Below are positions 1 to 10,076 of a stretch of DNA of 64,000 nucleotides, one piece after another. The DNA is taken from contig NZ_LR535679.1 of the NCBI RefSeq assembly GCF_900699785.1, positions 1,240,001 to 1,304,000 of the forward strand, written 5' to 3'. Source of the DNA: Campylobacter showae. GTDB lineage: Bacteria; Campylobacterota; Campylobacteria; Campylobacterales; Campylobacteraceae. The position numbers and the translations under genes were made by a program. The notes below the pieces were generated by a model, which did not search any database, was not told the origin of the DNA, and saw nothing but the letters and a program-made list of their open reading frames with translations. How positions within the stretch are numbered: the stretch's first letter is position 1; every line of letters starts with the position of its first letter.

Positions 1-402
1 AAAGATTTTTAGTGCGCGACTCGGGTCCTTGCCCGTGAAAAAGTCCCACACGTCGCCCTCATATAGCGCGCCCGCGGCGATGGCTTTGGCGCTATCTAGA
101 CAGGAGCCCCCGCCTACGCTCAGCACGCTGTCGGCGTTAAATTTCCTAGCTAGCTCGATGCCTTCGTAGACTTTGCTTAGCACTGGGTTGCTAACCACGC
201 CGCCAAGCTCTATAAACTCTATGCCGTTTTCTTTTAGGCTCGTTGCGACCGTATCGAAGAGTCCGTCTTTTTTGATGCGTTCGCTGCCGTAGATCAGTAG
301 GGTTCTTTTAGCGTTAAATTCGCGCATATAAAGCCCGATATTTCGCTCTTTGCCTCTGCCGAATTCTATTTTAGTGGGGTTGTGAAAAGTGAAGTCAAAC
401 AT
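1..402 (-). CDS. Iron-containing alcohol dehydrogenase (C-terminus outside window)
   Basis: The frame reads from ATG at 402 off the left edge, so only about 134 N-terminal residues are present. It begins MFDFTFHNPTKIEFGRG, typical of the NAD(P)H-dependent, metal-containing (group III) butanol/aldehyde reductases of the YqhD/BdhA type. The signature GGGSCLDSAKAIAAGA, which binds the pyrophosphate of the cofactor, lies at about residues 98-113. The family reduces aldehydes or oxidises alcohols in the cytoplasm using Fe2+ or Zn2+; the metal ligands would lie in the missing part. An AAGGAG ribosome site precedes the ATG. It follows the bd oxidase operon on the same strand but has its own -10 element. 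The exact substrate cannot be told. Confidence 0.85.
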   Translation of the reverse strand, partial: MFDFTFHNPTKIEFGRGKERNIGLYMREFNAKRTLLIYGSERIKKDGLFDTVATSLKENGIEFIELGGVVSNPVLSKVYEGIELARKFNADSVLSVGGGSCLDSAKAIAAGALYEGDVWDFFTGKDPSRALKIF

Positions 403-415
403 CTCGTTCTCCTTA

Positions 416-453
416 AAATTTTAGCCTCATTATAGCGATAAAAGCTAAAATTT
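416..453 (-). promoter_or_regulatory. Promoter with dyad symmetry upstream of the alcohol dehydrogenase
   Basis: On the minus strand a TATAAT -10 box lies at 429-434, about 27 nt before the dehydrogenase ATG. It sits in the loop between two perfect 10-bp arms, AAATTTTAGC at 416-425 and GCTAAAATTT at 444-453. The dyad could be an operator, or a terminator for the bd oxidase operon that ends at 482; both readings are inference. Confidence 0.5.
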
Positions 454-481
454 AAGTAGAACGAGATTTGCGGATCAGCGC

Positions 482-610
482 TTATTCGCGCAAATTTCCA
501 AAGTATTTGTCGTCGTTTTTCTCGACGTGTTTGATGTTAAAATGGACGAATTTGTATCCGCCAAAAAGCGCCAAAACCCAAAGAAAAAGAAAAACTATCG
601 CTTCTATCAT
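482..610 (-). CDS. Small single-TM protein after cydB, CydX/CbdX-like candidate
   Basis: A 42-residue ORF starts ATG at 610, only 8 nt after the cydB stop (619), with an AAGGATAAAA ribosome site. The N-terminal half (residues 2-22, starting IEAIVFLFLWVLALFGG) is one hydrophobic helix; the rest is short and polar (VEKNDDKYFGNLRE). Small one-helix subunits (CydX, CbdX) encoded directly after cydB stabilise the haem sites of bd oxidases in other bacteria. Size, topology and operon position fit that role, but no residue-level match to E. coli CydX is claimed, so the assignment is by context. Confidence 0.6.
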   Translation of the reverse strand: MIEAIVFLFLWVLALFGGYKFVHFNIKHVEKNDDKYFGNLRE

Positions 611-618
611 TTTTATCC

Positions 619-1737
619 TTAATATGCGTGATGATCGTGCTTGATCTCGTCGGCCGTGATCTTTTTGCTATCCATTGCGCGCCAAACGACGAAAATATAG
701 CCCAAAACAAACGGCACTAGTAGGCTCACGTAGGCCATGACGTTTAGCGTGTAGTGACTAGAGCTTGCGTTTTTGATCGTGAGCGAGCTTTGTAAATTTG
801 AAAATGACGGATAAAACGCCGTATCGGCAAGTCCGGCCACCAAAAATAGCCCGGTAACGGTTAGCACTACGCCAACACCGTAAGGCACTACGCCGTAGAT
901 GCTTGTCGTAAACACACCCTTAAATATACCGAAAAGCACGAGTCCGGCGCCTATAACTATCATTGCAGCTACAAGCGGCATCTGGAGTAAATTTAGAACG
1001 TATTTAAAGCCAACGAGGCTCACTACGCCGCTCTCGTCGTATGCAAAACCGGCTTTGGTAAACACCCAAGCGATGAATATCAAAAAGAACGGCAAAAACA
1101 AAATCGTATTTTTTAGCGCCGCTTTTCTGGCGTTGGCTCTTATCTCCTCATCGTCGATGTTGTTGATGAGATAGAGCGCCCCGCCTACGCGAGAGAGAAA
1201 AAATACCGCGATGCCTAGCGGATAGAGCATGATGTTGCCCAGCGCTTCAAGTCCGCGAAACGGCGTCTGCCACTGTACGAAGTTGTGCTCGTTTAGTAAA
1301 AAGTCGCTACCCGAAAAAAATGTGCTAACCGCCATACCGATCAGTATAACGCCTAAAGAGCCGTTGATGAAAAGGAAAATTTCATAGGTTTTTTGACCCA
1401 GGAAGTTGTCCGGTTTTTTGCGGTATTCGTAGCTCACGGCTTGGAGGATAAAGCAAAACAAAATCGCCAGCCACACCCAGTACGCGCCGCCGAAGCTTGT
1501 TGCGTAAAACAGCGGAAATGCCGCAAAGCACGCACCGCCGAACATTACGAGCGTGGTAAAAGTAAGCTCCCATTTGCGCCCGATAGAATTTATCACCATA
1601 TCTTTTTGAAGCTCGTTTTTGCAAAGTCCGAAAAGTAGCGTCTGTCCGCCCTGAACGAACATCATAAACACTAGCAAACCGCCTAGCAAGCTAACTACGC
1701 ACCACCAGTAAATTTGTAAAAATTCTAAACTAAGCAT
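619..1737 (-). CDS. cydB: Cytochrome bd ubiquinol oxidase subunit II
   Basis: Integral membrane subunit of the quinol-oxidising, oxygen-reducing bd complex in the inner membrane, which works at low oxygen. The 372-residue product has the family length and about nine hydrophobic helices, opening with LQIYWWCVVSLLGGLL. The ATG at 1737 is preferred over the in-frame TTG at 1746: AGGA lies about 10 nt before the ATG but only 1 nt before the TTG. The start overlaps the cydA stop by 8 nt, so translation is probably coupled. It lies between cydA and a small CydX-like ORF. Confidence 0.93.
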   Translation of the reverse strand: MLSLEFLQIYWWCVVSLLGGLLVFMMFVQGGQTLLFGLCKNELQKDMVINSIGRKWELTFTTLVMFGGACFAAFPLFYATSFGGAYWVWLAILFCFILQAVSYEYRKKPDNFLGQKTYEIFLFINGSLGVILIGMAVSTFFSGSDFLLNEHNFVQWQTPFRGLEALGNIMLYPLGIAVFFLSRVGGALYLINNIDDEEIRANARKAALKNTILFLPFFLIFIAWVFTKAGFAYDESGVVSLVGFKYVLNLLQMPLVAAMIVIGAGLVLFGIFKGVFTTSIYGVVPYGVGVVLTVTGLFLVAGLADTAFYPSFSNLQSSLTIKNASSSHYTLNVMAYVSLLVPFVLGYIFVVWRAMDSKKITADEIKHDHHAY

Positions 1738-3259
1738 GGTTTTCAAATCCTATTTTTATCTGTTTTAGCATGATTTTTATCTCGGCTATGAGCAGAGCCG
1801 TGAAAAGAACCGCAAATAATATAAACGAAATTTTGACGTTTGTGCTCGATAAATTCGTCGCTCCCACGCCCACCGTCATGAGGTCTTGCACGACCCACGG
1901 CTGGCGCCCTACTTCGGCTACTATCCAGCCCGCCTCGATAGCTACGTAACCAAGCGGTATCGTAAATACGCAGATCCAAAGCAACTTTTTGAAATTTTCG
2001 ATATTGTTCGCCATGCAAAGATAAAGTACGACGAAAAATAGCGCTAAAAAGTAAGTGCCAAGCGCAACCATCACGTGGAAGCTATAAAACGTTAGGCCAA
2101 CGGGCGGCACGGCGTCGGCAGGCTTTTCAAGATAGCCGTAGCCTAGAAATTTCATATTTTGAGCTAGAGTTTGCTCGGCTTGCTCCATCGCGGCTTTATC
2201 GCCTGATTTTTTAGCGGCATTATAGGTTGTTAGCGCGCTAACGGCTAACGAGCCTTTGGCCATCTTGCTCGCAACGCCCTCTATGTCGTGAGTTTCATTG
2301 CCATACACTAGATCGTCTATACCGGGAGTAAAGTTGTTAAACCCTCTAGTAGCCATAACTCCGAGCGCGTAAGGAAATTTTATCTCTAATAAAAACGGAT
2401 CTTTGTCATCGCCAGGTTTTTTAGACGGATCTAGTACGCCCATAGCGACTAGGCCGGCGTTTGTTTCGCCTTTATAAAGGCCTTCCATCGCGGCTAGTTT
2501 CATAGGCTGGGTGCGTGCGACCTGATATGCGCTCTCGTCGCCGCTAAACATCAAAAATAGCGACGTAACGAGACCGAAGCTTGCCGCTACGATGATAGAT
2601 TTTTTAGCCATGATTAGGTGGCGTCCTTTTAGGATAAACCACGCTGAAATTCCTATCACGAAAAGCGCACTAGCAACGTAGCCGCTAGTTACGGTGTGTA
2701 AAAATTTGATGATACCTACCGGGCTAAGAGCGACCTCGAAGAAATTTTCCATTTCCATTCTTGCGGTTGCGGGGTTAAATTTCATACCCACCGGATACTG
2801 CATCCAGCCGTTTGCGATGAGGATCCAAAGCGCGCTCAAATTTGAACCGATAGCCACGAGCCAGGTCGAGATGAGGTGAAATTTCTTGCTAACCTTATCC
2901 CAGCCAAAAAACATAACGGCAAAGAATGTCGCCTCCATAAAGAACGCAAGCAAGCCCTCGATAGCTAGCGGCGCACCGAAGATGTCGCCGACAAACCAGC
3001 TGTAGTTCGCCCAGTTGGTGCCGAACTCAAATTCCATTATGATACCGGTAGCCACGCCGATAGCAAAGTTTATACCGAAGAGTTTTAGCCAAAATTTGGT
3101 GATTTTTAGCCACTGCTCGTTACCGGTTTTGACGTAGATACTCTCCATAATGGCGATGATAAAGCTAAGTCCCAACGTGAGCGGAACAAACAAAAAGTGG
3201 TATATGGCGGTGAGCGCAAACTGCGCCCTAGACCAATCGACCGAAGCGATTTCAGACAT
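1730..3259 (-). CDS. cydA: Cytochrome bd ubiquinol oxidase subunit I
   Basis: Haem-bearing and quinol-binding subunit of the bd oxidase, 509 residues. The N-terminal AIYHFLFVPLTLGL contains the conserved haem ligand His21. The periplasmic Q loop begins GDESAYQVARTQPMKLAAMEG and is long, with the PYALGVMATRG segment after it, as in the E. coli-type (L-form) CydA rather than the short-loop cyanide-insensitive form. The later TFYSFHVMVALG helix is also typical. The start is ATG at 3259 with CAAAGGAA upstream. It is the second gene of a DUF4492-cydA-cydB-small ORF operon. Confidence 0.95.
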   Translation of the reverse strand: MSEIASVDWSRAQFALTAIYHFLFVPLTLGLSFIIAIMESIYVKTGNEQWLKITKFWLKLFGINFAIGVATGIIMEFEFGTNWANYSWFVGDIFGAPLAIEGLLAFFMEATFFAVMFFGWDKVSKKFHLISTWLVAIGSNLSALWILIANGWMQYPVGMKFNPATARMEMENFFEVALSPVGIIKFLHTVTSGYVASALFVIGISAWFILKGRHLIMAKKSIIVAASFGLVTSLFLMFSGDESAYQVARTQPMKLAAMEGLYKGETNAGLVAMGVLDPSKKPGDDKDPFLLEIKFPYALGVMATRGFNNFTPGIDDLVYGNETHDIEGVASKMAKGSLAVSALTTYNAAKKSGDKAAMEQAEQTLAQNMKFLGYGYLEKPADAVPPVGLTFYSFHVMVALGTYFLALFFVVLYLCMANNIENFKKLLWICVFTIPLGYVAIEAGWIVAEVGRQPWVVQDLMTVGVGATNLSSTNVKISFILFAVLFTALLIAEIKIMLKQIKIGFENHA

Positions 3260-3260
3260 T

Positions 3261-3476
3261 TTATTCCTTTGTCAAATTTGAGATGACGAAGTCCGCTTTG
3301 GCCTCGTCGCTCTCAAATTTTGAATTTAAACTTTCATCAAAGATAAATACTTTTAAAATTCCGAACATTATAAGCAGCTTGATAGCTATCACGAACCACA
3401 GGCTCTTTCCGAGCTTCATGTTCCTAAAGCCGTCTATATACAAAGACGAGATATTTCTAATATATTTTTTAATCAT
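3261..3476 (-). CDS. DUF4492 family protein, cydA-linked
   Basis: A 71-residue protein with an amphipathic start (MIKKYIRNISSLYIDGFRNM) and one membrane helix (LWFVIAIKLLIMFGILKVFIF without its edges, roughly residues 26-45). The stop lies 1 nt before the cydA ATG. Short DUF4492 proteins are known next to cydAB in Campylobacterota and Bacteroidota; their function is unestablished, and a role in assembly or stability of the oxidase is inference from linkage. The ribosome site before ATG 3476 is weak. Confidence 0.75.
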   Translation of the reverse strand: MIKKYIRNISSLYIDGFRNMKLGKSLWFVIAIKLLIMFGILKVFIFDESLNSKFESDEAKADFVISNLTKE

Positions 3477-3576
3477 AACTTAACATACTACAGAAATTTA
3501 ACTTAAAATATCATTTTAAAGTTTTGATTTTATAAAATTATTTATGCCCACAAGCGTTTATAAATTTTAAATAAGG

Positions 3577-3582
3577 TATAAT
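3577..3582 (+). promoter_or_regulatory. -10 box for pyrG
   Basis: TATAAT within ATAAGGTATAATCTCGC, 26 nt before the pyrG ATG. The upstream region is T-rich without a clear -35 box, as usual for Campylobacter sigma-70 promoters. Confidence 0.6.
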
Positions 3583-3590
3583 CTCGCTAA

Positions 3591-5273
<1,683 letters not shown>

Positions 5274-5275
5274 TC

Positions 5276-5303
5276 AAATTTAGAGCCGCTCGGCTCTAAA
5301 TTT
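5276..5303. terminator. Terminator after pyrG
   Basis: Perfect 13-bp stem, AAATTTAGAGCCG / CGGCTCTAAATTT, with a 2-nt (CT) spacer, starting 3 nt after the pyrG stop and followed by a short T-rich tail. Confidence 0.8.
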
Positions 5304-5470
5304 CTTTCATAATTTTTACTTCCGTTAAATTTAAAATTTACGCTCGCATTCACCTTTTTAAAAACGTTAAATTTGTAAAGAGTATCAAATTTGCAAAGCT
5401 TTTAAACCCGCACCTAAGCCGTAAAATAGCCGCTTTATTTACAATTATCAGAAATTAAATTTCAAAAAGA

Positions 5471-5476
5471 TATAAT
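5471..5476 (+). promoter_or_regulatory. -10 box for the small ORF-recJ unit
   Basis: TATAAT in AAAAAGATATAATTTGCGC, 34 nt upstream of the ATG at 5510. The 200 nt upstream hold no gene. Confidence 0.6.
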
Positions 5477-5509
5477 TTGCGCATTAGAAAATAAAAAAGA
5501 AGGAAAAAG

Positions 5510-5662
5510 ATGAAATTTGAACCAAAATTTAGCCTTTTTTGCGGCGCGACAGGGGTAAATTTGACCCCCGAGGCGATCGAAAATTTAGGCAAAAACGGTG
5601 GCAAGGCGGCGAAATTTGACGGCGAGGCTTACGCAAAAGCCCGTCAAAACGATGTTAAATAA
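5510..5662 (+). CDS. Small hypothetical protein (50 aa) coupled to recJ
   Basis: A 50-residue ORF begins ATG at 5510 behind a strong AGAAGGAAAAAG ribosome site and a TATAAT box. It starts MKFEPKFSLFCGATGVNL, then runs TPEAIENLGKNGGKAAKF, and its stop overlaps the recJ ATG (ATGTTAAATAA). There are no membrane segments or known motif; the middle is rich in Gly, Lys and Ala. The function is unknown. The strong initiation signal and the absence of one directly before recJ suggest its translation drives recJ. Confidence 0.6.
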   Translation: MKFEPKFSLFCGATGVNLTPEAIENLGKNGGKAAKFDGEAYAKARQNDVK

Positions 5663-7223
5663 GGAAAAGATAAAGGAATTACTGAACCAAAGATTTGAAA
5701 AGGACATTCACAAAAAACTTTCAGAAATTCCTACGCCTGATGCGTTAAAGGATGTATTTAAAGGTGCCGAGCGCATAAAACGCGCGATCGAGCAAAACGA
5801 AAAGATCGTCATCGTCGGCGACTACGACGTGGACGGCGTGATCGCCAGCGTCATAATGGCCGAGTTTTTCGATGATTTGGGCGTTAGCGAGTATTTCGTG
5901 CGTATTCCAAATCGCTTTAGCGACGGATATGGGTTAAATCCGCAGATCGTCGAAGAGATCGCGGATGCAGGGCTCATCGTGACCGTAGACAACGGCATCT
6001 CGGCAAACGACGCGGCTCAAATTTGCAAGCAAAAAGGCATAGATCTCATCATCACCGACCATCATATGCCGCCCGACGTCTTGCCTGAGGCCTATGCGAT
6101 CATCAACCCAAAGCAAAAGGATTGCCCTTTTCCAAACGTCGAAATTTGTGGCGCTCAGGTCGCGTGGTATCTAGTGGGCGCACTAAAAGACGTGTGCCGC
6201 ATCAACTACGATATGGGTAAATTTCTCGACCTCCTCGCTATCGCGATAATAGCCGATATGATGGAGCTTCGCGATCTAAACCGCATCCTGGTTAAGCTTG
6301 GCGTAAACCGCCTAAACAGCTCGCGCAGGCCCGCATTTACGGCGATAAAACAGCTTTATGGCAAGGATAAATTTGAGTGCGACGATATTAGCTTTCTCAT
6401 CGCGCCGCTCATCAACTCCTCGGGCCGTATGGACGATGCGAGCGTATCTTTTGAGTTCTTACGCGCCAAAAGCTTAGACCGCGCCTGCGAGTGCCTCGAC
6501 ACCATCGTGAGCTTTAACAACTCGCGCAAGGAGGAGGAGCGCACGCTTTTTGAGTGCTCGCTAAAGGACGTGCGCGAGGACGAGCACATCATCGTAACGT
6601 GGGGCAGGGGCTGGCACGAGGGCGTCATCGGTATCGTCGCTTCGCGCCTGGCTAAGCAGTTTAAAAAGCCCGCCATCGTCTTTAGCATCGACGAAAACCG
6701 CGCCAAAGGCAGCGCTAGAAGCGTGGGTAAGCTAGACATCCTCTCGCTCATCGCTAGCCACGAAGAGCTGCTTGCGGGCTACGGCGGACACAAAGGGGCG
6801 GCCGGCATCGTGATAGATCCGGCAAATTTAGAAGCGTTTAAAACCGCGATAAATAGCTCGTGTATGCTGATGGATTTGCACGAATTTAGCGCGTTTGACG
6901 AGCCGTTAGGCGAGATAGAAGCCGGCGAAGTGGACTTTGAGTTGCTTGAAATTTTGGAGCATTTTGAGCCCTACGGACAGAAAAATCCGCGCCCGCTCTT
7001 TGAAATCAAATCCGCCGTCGTCAAAAACAAAAAACTAATCGGCAGAGAACAAAATCACCTAAAACTAATCCTACAAAAAGACGGCAAGTGCCTCGAGGCG
7101 CTGTTTTTTAACTTCACTCGCGAGCCGCATGCAGGCGAGAGCATAGACCTCGTTTTTTCGGTATCGAAAAACTCTTTTCGCGGACTCGTCACGCCGCAAC
7201 TACTGGTAAAAGAGATTTTGTAA
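5652..7223 (+). CDS. recJ: Single-stranded-DNA-specific exonuclease RecJ
   Basis: Mn/Mg-dependent 5'-3' ssDNA exonuclease of the DHH phosphoesterase family, used in recombination and mismatch repair. The start is taken at ATG 5652 (MLNKEKIKEL), which overlaps the previous ORF and gives 523 residues, the length I recall for the C. jejuni protein. Visible motifs are GDYDVDG (Asp57, Asp59, Asp61), TVDNGISA, TDHH (Asp136-His138), and the DHHA1 glycine motif GYGGHKGAAG. A C-terminal OB-like domain follows from about residue 430. A longer in-frame start at 5598 would overlap the small ORF and lacks a ribosome site. Confidence 0.93.
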   Translation: MLNKEKIKELLNQRFEKDIHKKLSEIPTPDALKDVFKGAERIKRAIEQNEKIVIVGDYDVDGVIASVIMAEFFDDLGVSEYFVRIPNRFSDGYGLNPQIVEEIADAGLIVTVDNGISANDAAQICKQKGIDLIITDHHMPPDVLPEAYAIINPKQKDCPFPNVEICGAQVAWYLVGALKDVCRINYDMGKFLDLLAIAIIADMMELRDLNRILVKLGVNRLNSSRRPAFTAIKQLYGKDKFECDDISFLIAPLINSSGRMDDASVSFEFLRAKSLDRACECLDTIVSFNNSRKEEERTLFECSLKDVREDEHIIVTWGRGWHEGVIGIVASRLAKQFKKPAIVFSIDENRAKGSARSVGKLDILSLIASHEELLAGYGGHKGAAGIVIDPANLEAFKTAINSSCMLMDLHEFSAFDEPLGEIEAGEVDFELLEILEHFEPYGQKNPRPLFEIKSAVVKNKKLIGREQNHLKLILQKDGKCLEALFFNFTREPHAGESIDLVFSVSKNSFRGLVTPQLLVKEIL

Positions 7224-7227
7224 ATTT

Positions 7228-7269
7228 AATCTCGGTTTTGTTGAGCTCAAATTTGATGAAACCGAGATT
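7228..7269 (+). terminator. Hairpin after recJ
   Basis: Perfect 11-bp stem AATCTCGGTTT / AAACCGAGATT with a 20-nt loop, starting 4 nt after the recJ stop. The T tract is poor, so termination is probable rather than certain. Confidence 0.6.
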
Positions 7270-7453
7270 ACCTAAATTTATAATTCTAATCCGTTAAAGT
7301 TACTTTTCTACACGCTTAACGCAAACTGCCTAAATAGCACAGTTTGAGCCAAATTTCATACAAAATAATTAACATTACATAAATATTCGTTCTTTATTTA
7401 AGTTTATTTTTGCTTCAATTTCAATATTAAATATTAATTTTATAGGAGCGAAA

Positions 7454-9451
7454 ATGAAAATTTCTTACGTTTTGGCACTGGCCATGGCGTCAAATTTGAT
7501 GCTTAGCGCCGAGGAAGCGGTAAGCCTGAGTCCCGTTACCGTCTCGTCAAAAATGCAAAAATCAGCCCTCGACGAGCCGACCAACGCGCAAATAGTCGGC
7601 AAGGGCGCGATACTAGAAAACAGCGATATCGCCAAATCTCTTTCAAATTTGAACGGCTTTACGATGGAGCGCAAGGGCGGAGGCGGCAGCGAGGTTTATT
7701 ATCGTTCACAGACGGCGGCTAGGCTGCCGGTGCTGATCGACGGCAGCACGCTAAACGGCGGCTGCGGCATGCGTATGGATACGCCCATCACCTACATCTC
7801 GGCGCAAAACTACAGCTCGGTTCGCATCGTAAAAGGCCCGCAAGACGTCAGATACGGCGCACTCATTAGCGGCGGTATATTTTTCGATAGAGAGATAGCA
7901 AGGCTGTCAAAACCGAGCTTCGGAGGAAACGTAAGCGTGCTGGGCGGTAGTTTTAAGCGGTTTGAAACTACCGCGGACGTAGCAGCCGGTAACGAGCTAG
8001 GCAGCATAGAGGTTTCCGGCGGACACTACGAGAGCGGCGATTATAAAAGCGGCGGCGGGCAGAAAATGCATACGCACTATAAACGCAACAGCGTCTCGCT
8101 CGTGGGTACGCTAACGCCCACGGAAACTACCGCCTTGCAGTTAAGCGCGGATCTGGGGGAGGGCGAAGCGGCGTATGCCGATAGGATGAGGGACGGCATA
8201 CAGTTTGACCGTAAATCTTTCGGGCTCAAATTTGAACAAGACGTCGGCGAGCACAAGATCAGGCTAAGCTCGTATTATCATCAAATCGATCACATAATGG
8301 ACAACTTCACCATGCGTCCGGTGGTGCCGGGTACGGGGCCCGGCAAGGGATATAGCATCAGTCACCCGATACGCGATATGTACGGCTTTAAGCTAGAAGG
8401 CGAGTTAAATTTCGATAATCTAACCAGCTATCTTGGTGCTGGGTACTCTGAGGATGTATTTAAGTGGAGAGGCGCTGGAACGGGCGGAGCCGGCGTATCT
8501 AAAGCCCAAATGGACGCCGCCCTATCAAAGCCGCACGTAAAAGAGCGCAAGGTAACGTATAAAACGATATACACCCAAAACGAATACGTCCTTGAAAACG
8601 ACTACGGTCTTTTTGGCGGACTTAGGCTGGACGCGGGCGAGAGAAAACTGTTAAAAACGCATAAGAGCAGAAAAGAAAATTTATTCTCAGGCTTTTTTAG
8701 ATACGAAAAATATCTGCAAAATTTAACGCTTTATGCTGGGCTAGGGCACGCCCAAAGGATGCCCGATCACTGGGAAACGAACAAGGATGCGAACTTAGCG
8801 CTACATAAAGAAAGAAACACGCAGCTGGATTTTGGTGCAGTGCTAAAAGATAAAAACTACGAACTAAACGCAAATTTCTTCGTCTCAAAGATGGATGATT
8901 ATATTATGCTAAAGTATAATACGATGGGTATGTCCTCAGACGCCTTTAATACCGACGCCCTGCTATACGGCGGCGAGATCGAGGGCACTACGCTGCTAGA
9001 CGATATGTTTAGGCTGGGGGCGGGAGTATCCTACGTCTACGGCAAGGTGACTAAAAACGCGGGTGGCCTAAAAGACGGCGACGCGCTACCTAAGGTTTCT
9101 CCTCTAACGTTTAAACTAAGCGCCGGCCTAGAAAAGCCCGACTGGTTCGTCAAAGCCGACTTCTACGCTAACGCGTCGCAAAACCGCGCGCAAAAGGGCT
9201 ACGGCGACGTGGGCGGCATGGACCTGGGTAAGAGCGATAGCTTCTGGACGCTAGGACTAAGCACGGGCTATAAATATAAAAATTATCAATTCTTACTAGC
9301 GGCCGAAAACCTAAACGACGCCAAATACGCCTATCATAACTCAAAAGGCGGCTACGGCGGCGGTATCGCAGGCTACGAAACTATCCCGAACGGCACTAGG
9401 CTTTATGAGCCGGGCAGAAGTTTTTGGGCGAAATTTAAGGTGCATTTTTAG
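7454..9451 (+). CDS. TonB-dependent outer-membrane receptor, OprC/NosA-like copper family
   Basis: A 665-residue receptor with a signal peptide (cleavage near residue 19, LMLSA-EE), a plug domain (about 30-150) and a beta-barrel ending in Phe (FWAKFKVHF). The plug segment at 92-135, with DGSTLNGGCGMRMDTP and VRIVKGPQDVRYG, matches the pattern of the copper receptors OprC and NosA. It contains Cys104-x3-Met108, equivalent to the CxxxM of OprC, and His280-x-Met282 in the barrel matches the second half of that site (HxM). Copper import is therefore a reasonable inference. It stands alone, with AGGAG before ATG 7454 and a hairpin after the stop. No TonB box was identified with certainty. Confidence 0.85.
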   Translation: MKISYVLALAMASNLMLSAEEAVSLSPVTVSSKMQKSALDEPTNAQIVGKGAILENSDIAKSLSNLNGFTMERKGGGGSEVYYRSQTAARLPVLIDGSTLNGGCGMRMDTPITYISAQNYSSVRIVKGPQDVRYGALISGGIFFDREIARLSKPSFGGNVSVLGGSFKRFETTADVAAGNELGSIEVSGGHYESGDYKSGGGQKMHTHYKRNSVSLVGTLTPTETTALQLSADLGEGEAAYADRMRDGIQFDRKSFGLKFEQDVGEHKIRLSSYYHQIDHIMDNFTMRPVVPGTGPGKGYSISHPIRDMYGFKLEGELNFDNLTSYLGAGYSEDVFKWRGAGTGGAGVSKAQMDAALSKPHVKERKVTYKTIYTQNEYVLENDYGLFGGLRLDAGERKLLKTHKSRKENLFSGFFRYEKYLQNLTLYAGLGHAQRMPDHWETNKDANLALHKERNTQLDFGAVLKDKNYELNANFFVSKMDDYIMLKYNTMGMSSDAFNTDALLYGGEIEGTTLLDDMFRLGAGVSYVYGKVTKNAGGLKDGDALPKVSPLTFKLSAGLEKPDWFVKADFYANASQNRAQKGYGDVGGMDLGKSDSFWTLGLSTGYKYKNYQFLLAAENLNDAKYAYHNSKGGYGGGIAGYETIPNGTRLYEPGRSFWAKFKVHF

Positions 9452-9464
9452 GGCGTAGCTCGGT

Positions 9465-9517
9465 TAAATTCGGCGCGGTTTTGGCTTTGTGCTTTGTTTT
9501 AAGCCGCTCCGAATTTA
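9465..9517 (+). terminator. Hairpin after the TonB receptor
   Basis: Long stem with arms TAAATTCGGCGCGG at 9465-9478 and CCGCTCCGAATTTA at 9504-9517 (one mismatch), 13 nt after the stop. No further gene is seen from here to 9715, only AAATTTG-rich sequence. Confidence 0.55.
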
Positions 9518-9715
9518 TGCTGACGTCAAATTTGACGCACCAGGTTTTATGGCTCTTGCCGGTTTTTGGATTTATAAATTTGCGTGCGTTTTTTGCCGCT
9601 TGGCAATCAAATTTGAAGTTAAATTTTGAGAATGTAAATTTGAAAACGAGAAAATAGTATAAGTATTTAAAAGGCGGGAAATTTGAATAGAAATTTCGGG
9701 GAAATCCCCCGAAAT

Positions 9716-9934
9716 TTAAGCTCTTTTATTCTCCAAGCGATTTAAAACGGGTTTTAAAAACTCGTCAAATTCATCTTGCGCTAGCACTCTTTTGCCTAGT
9801 TTTTCCTTGCACTCTTTACCGAGCTCGCAAAGCACCTCGCGGTTTGCGATGCTTTGAGCCTTGCCGTGTCTTGCTAGCACCGTGTTTAGCTCGTGTTCCT
9901 CTGAGAAATTAACCAACTCGCGATCTGTTGCCAT
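9716..9934 (-). CDS. Small hypothetical protein (72 aa)
   Basis: ATG at 9934 has an AAAGGAGC ribosome site. The product (MATDRELVNFSEEHELNTVL at the start) is charged, helical in character, and has two Cys in LCELGKECKEKLGKR. There is no signal peptide or membrane helix. I do not recognise the family. It stands as a single gene, convergent with the TonB receptor and 142 nt downstream of the pcm stop. The ribosome site and codon use like its neighbours support a real gene. Confidence 0.6.
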   Translation of the reverse strand: MATDRELVNFSEEHELNTVLARHGKAQSIANREVLCELGKECKEKLGKRVLAQDEFDEFLKPVLNRLENKRA

Positions 9935-10076
9935 TTTAGCTCCTTTGTTAAGAATTTGTGCGATGATTATACAGTTTTAGGTTTAACGTATGGCAAAATT
10001 TCGCGGCGAGCGGGTTTGCATAGTCAAATTTAAAGCGGAGTTCATAAAATAACGGCGTCAAATTTGACGACCTTCG

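Noticed and set aside
5598..5651. Upstream extension of recJ (18 residues)
   Set aside because: It overlaps the small ORF in another frame, lacks a ribosome site and makes RecJ longer than the usual 523 residues.
7370..7453. Fur box upstream of the TonB receptor
   Set aside because: The region is very AT-rich (AATAATTAACATTACATAAA), but no convincing 19-bp Fur match could be read by eye.
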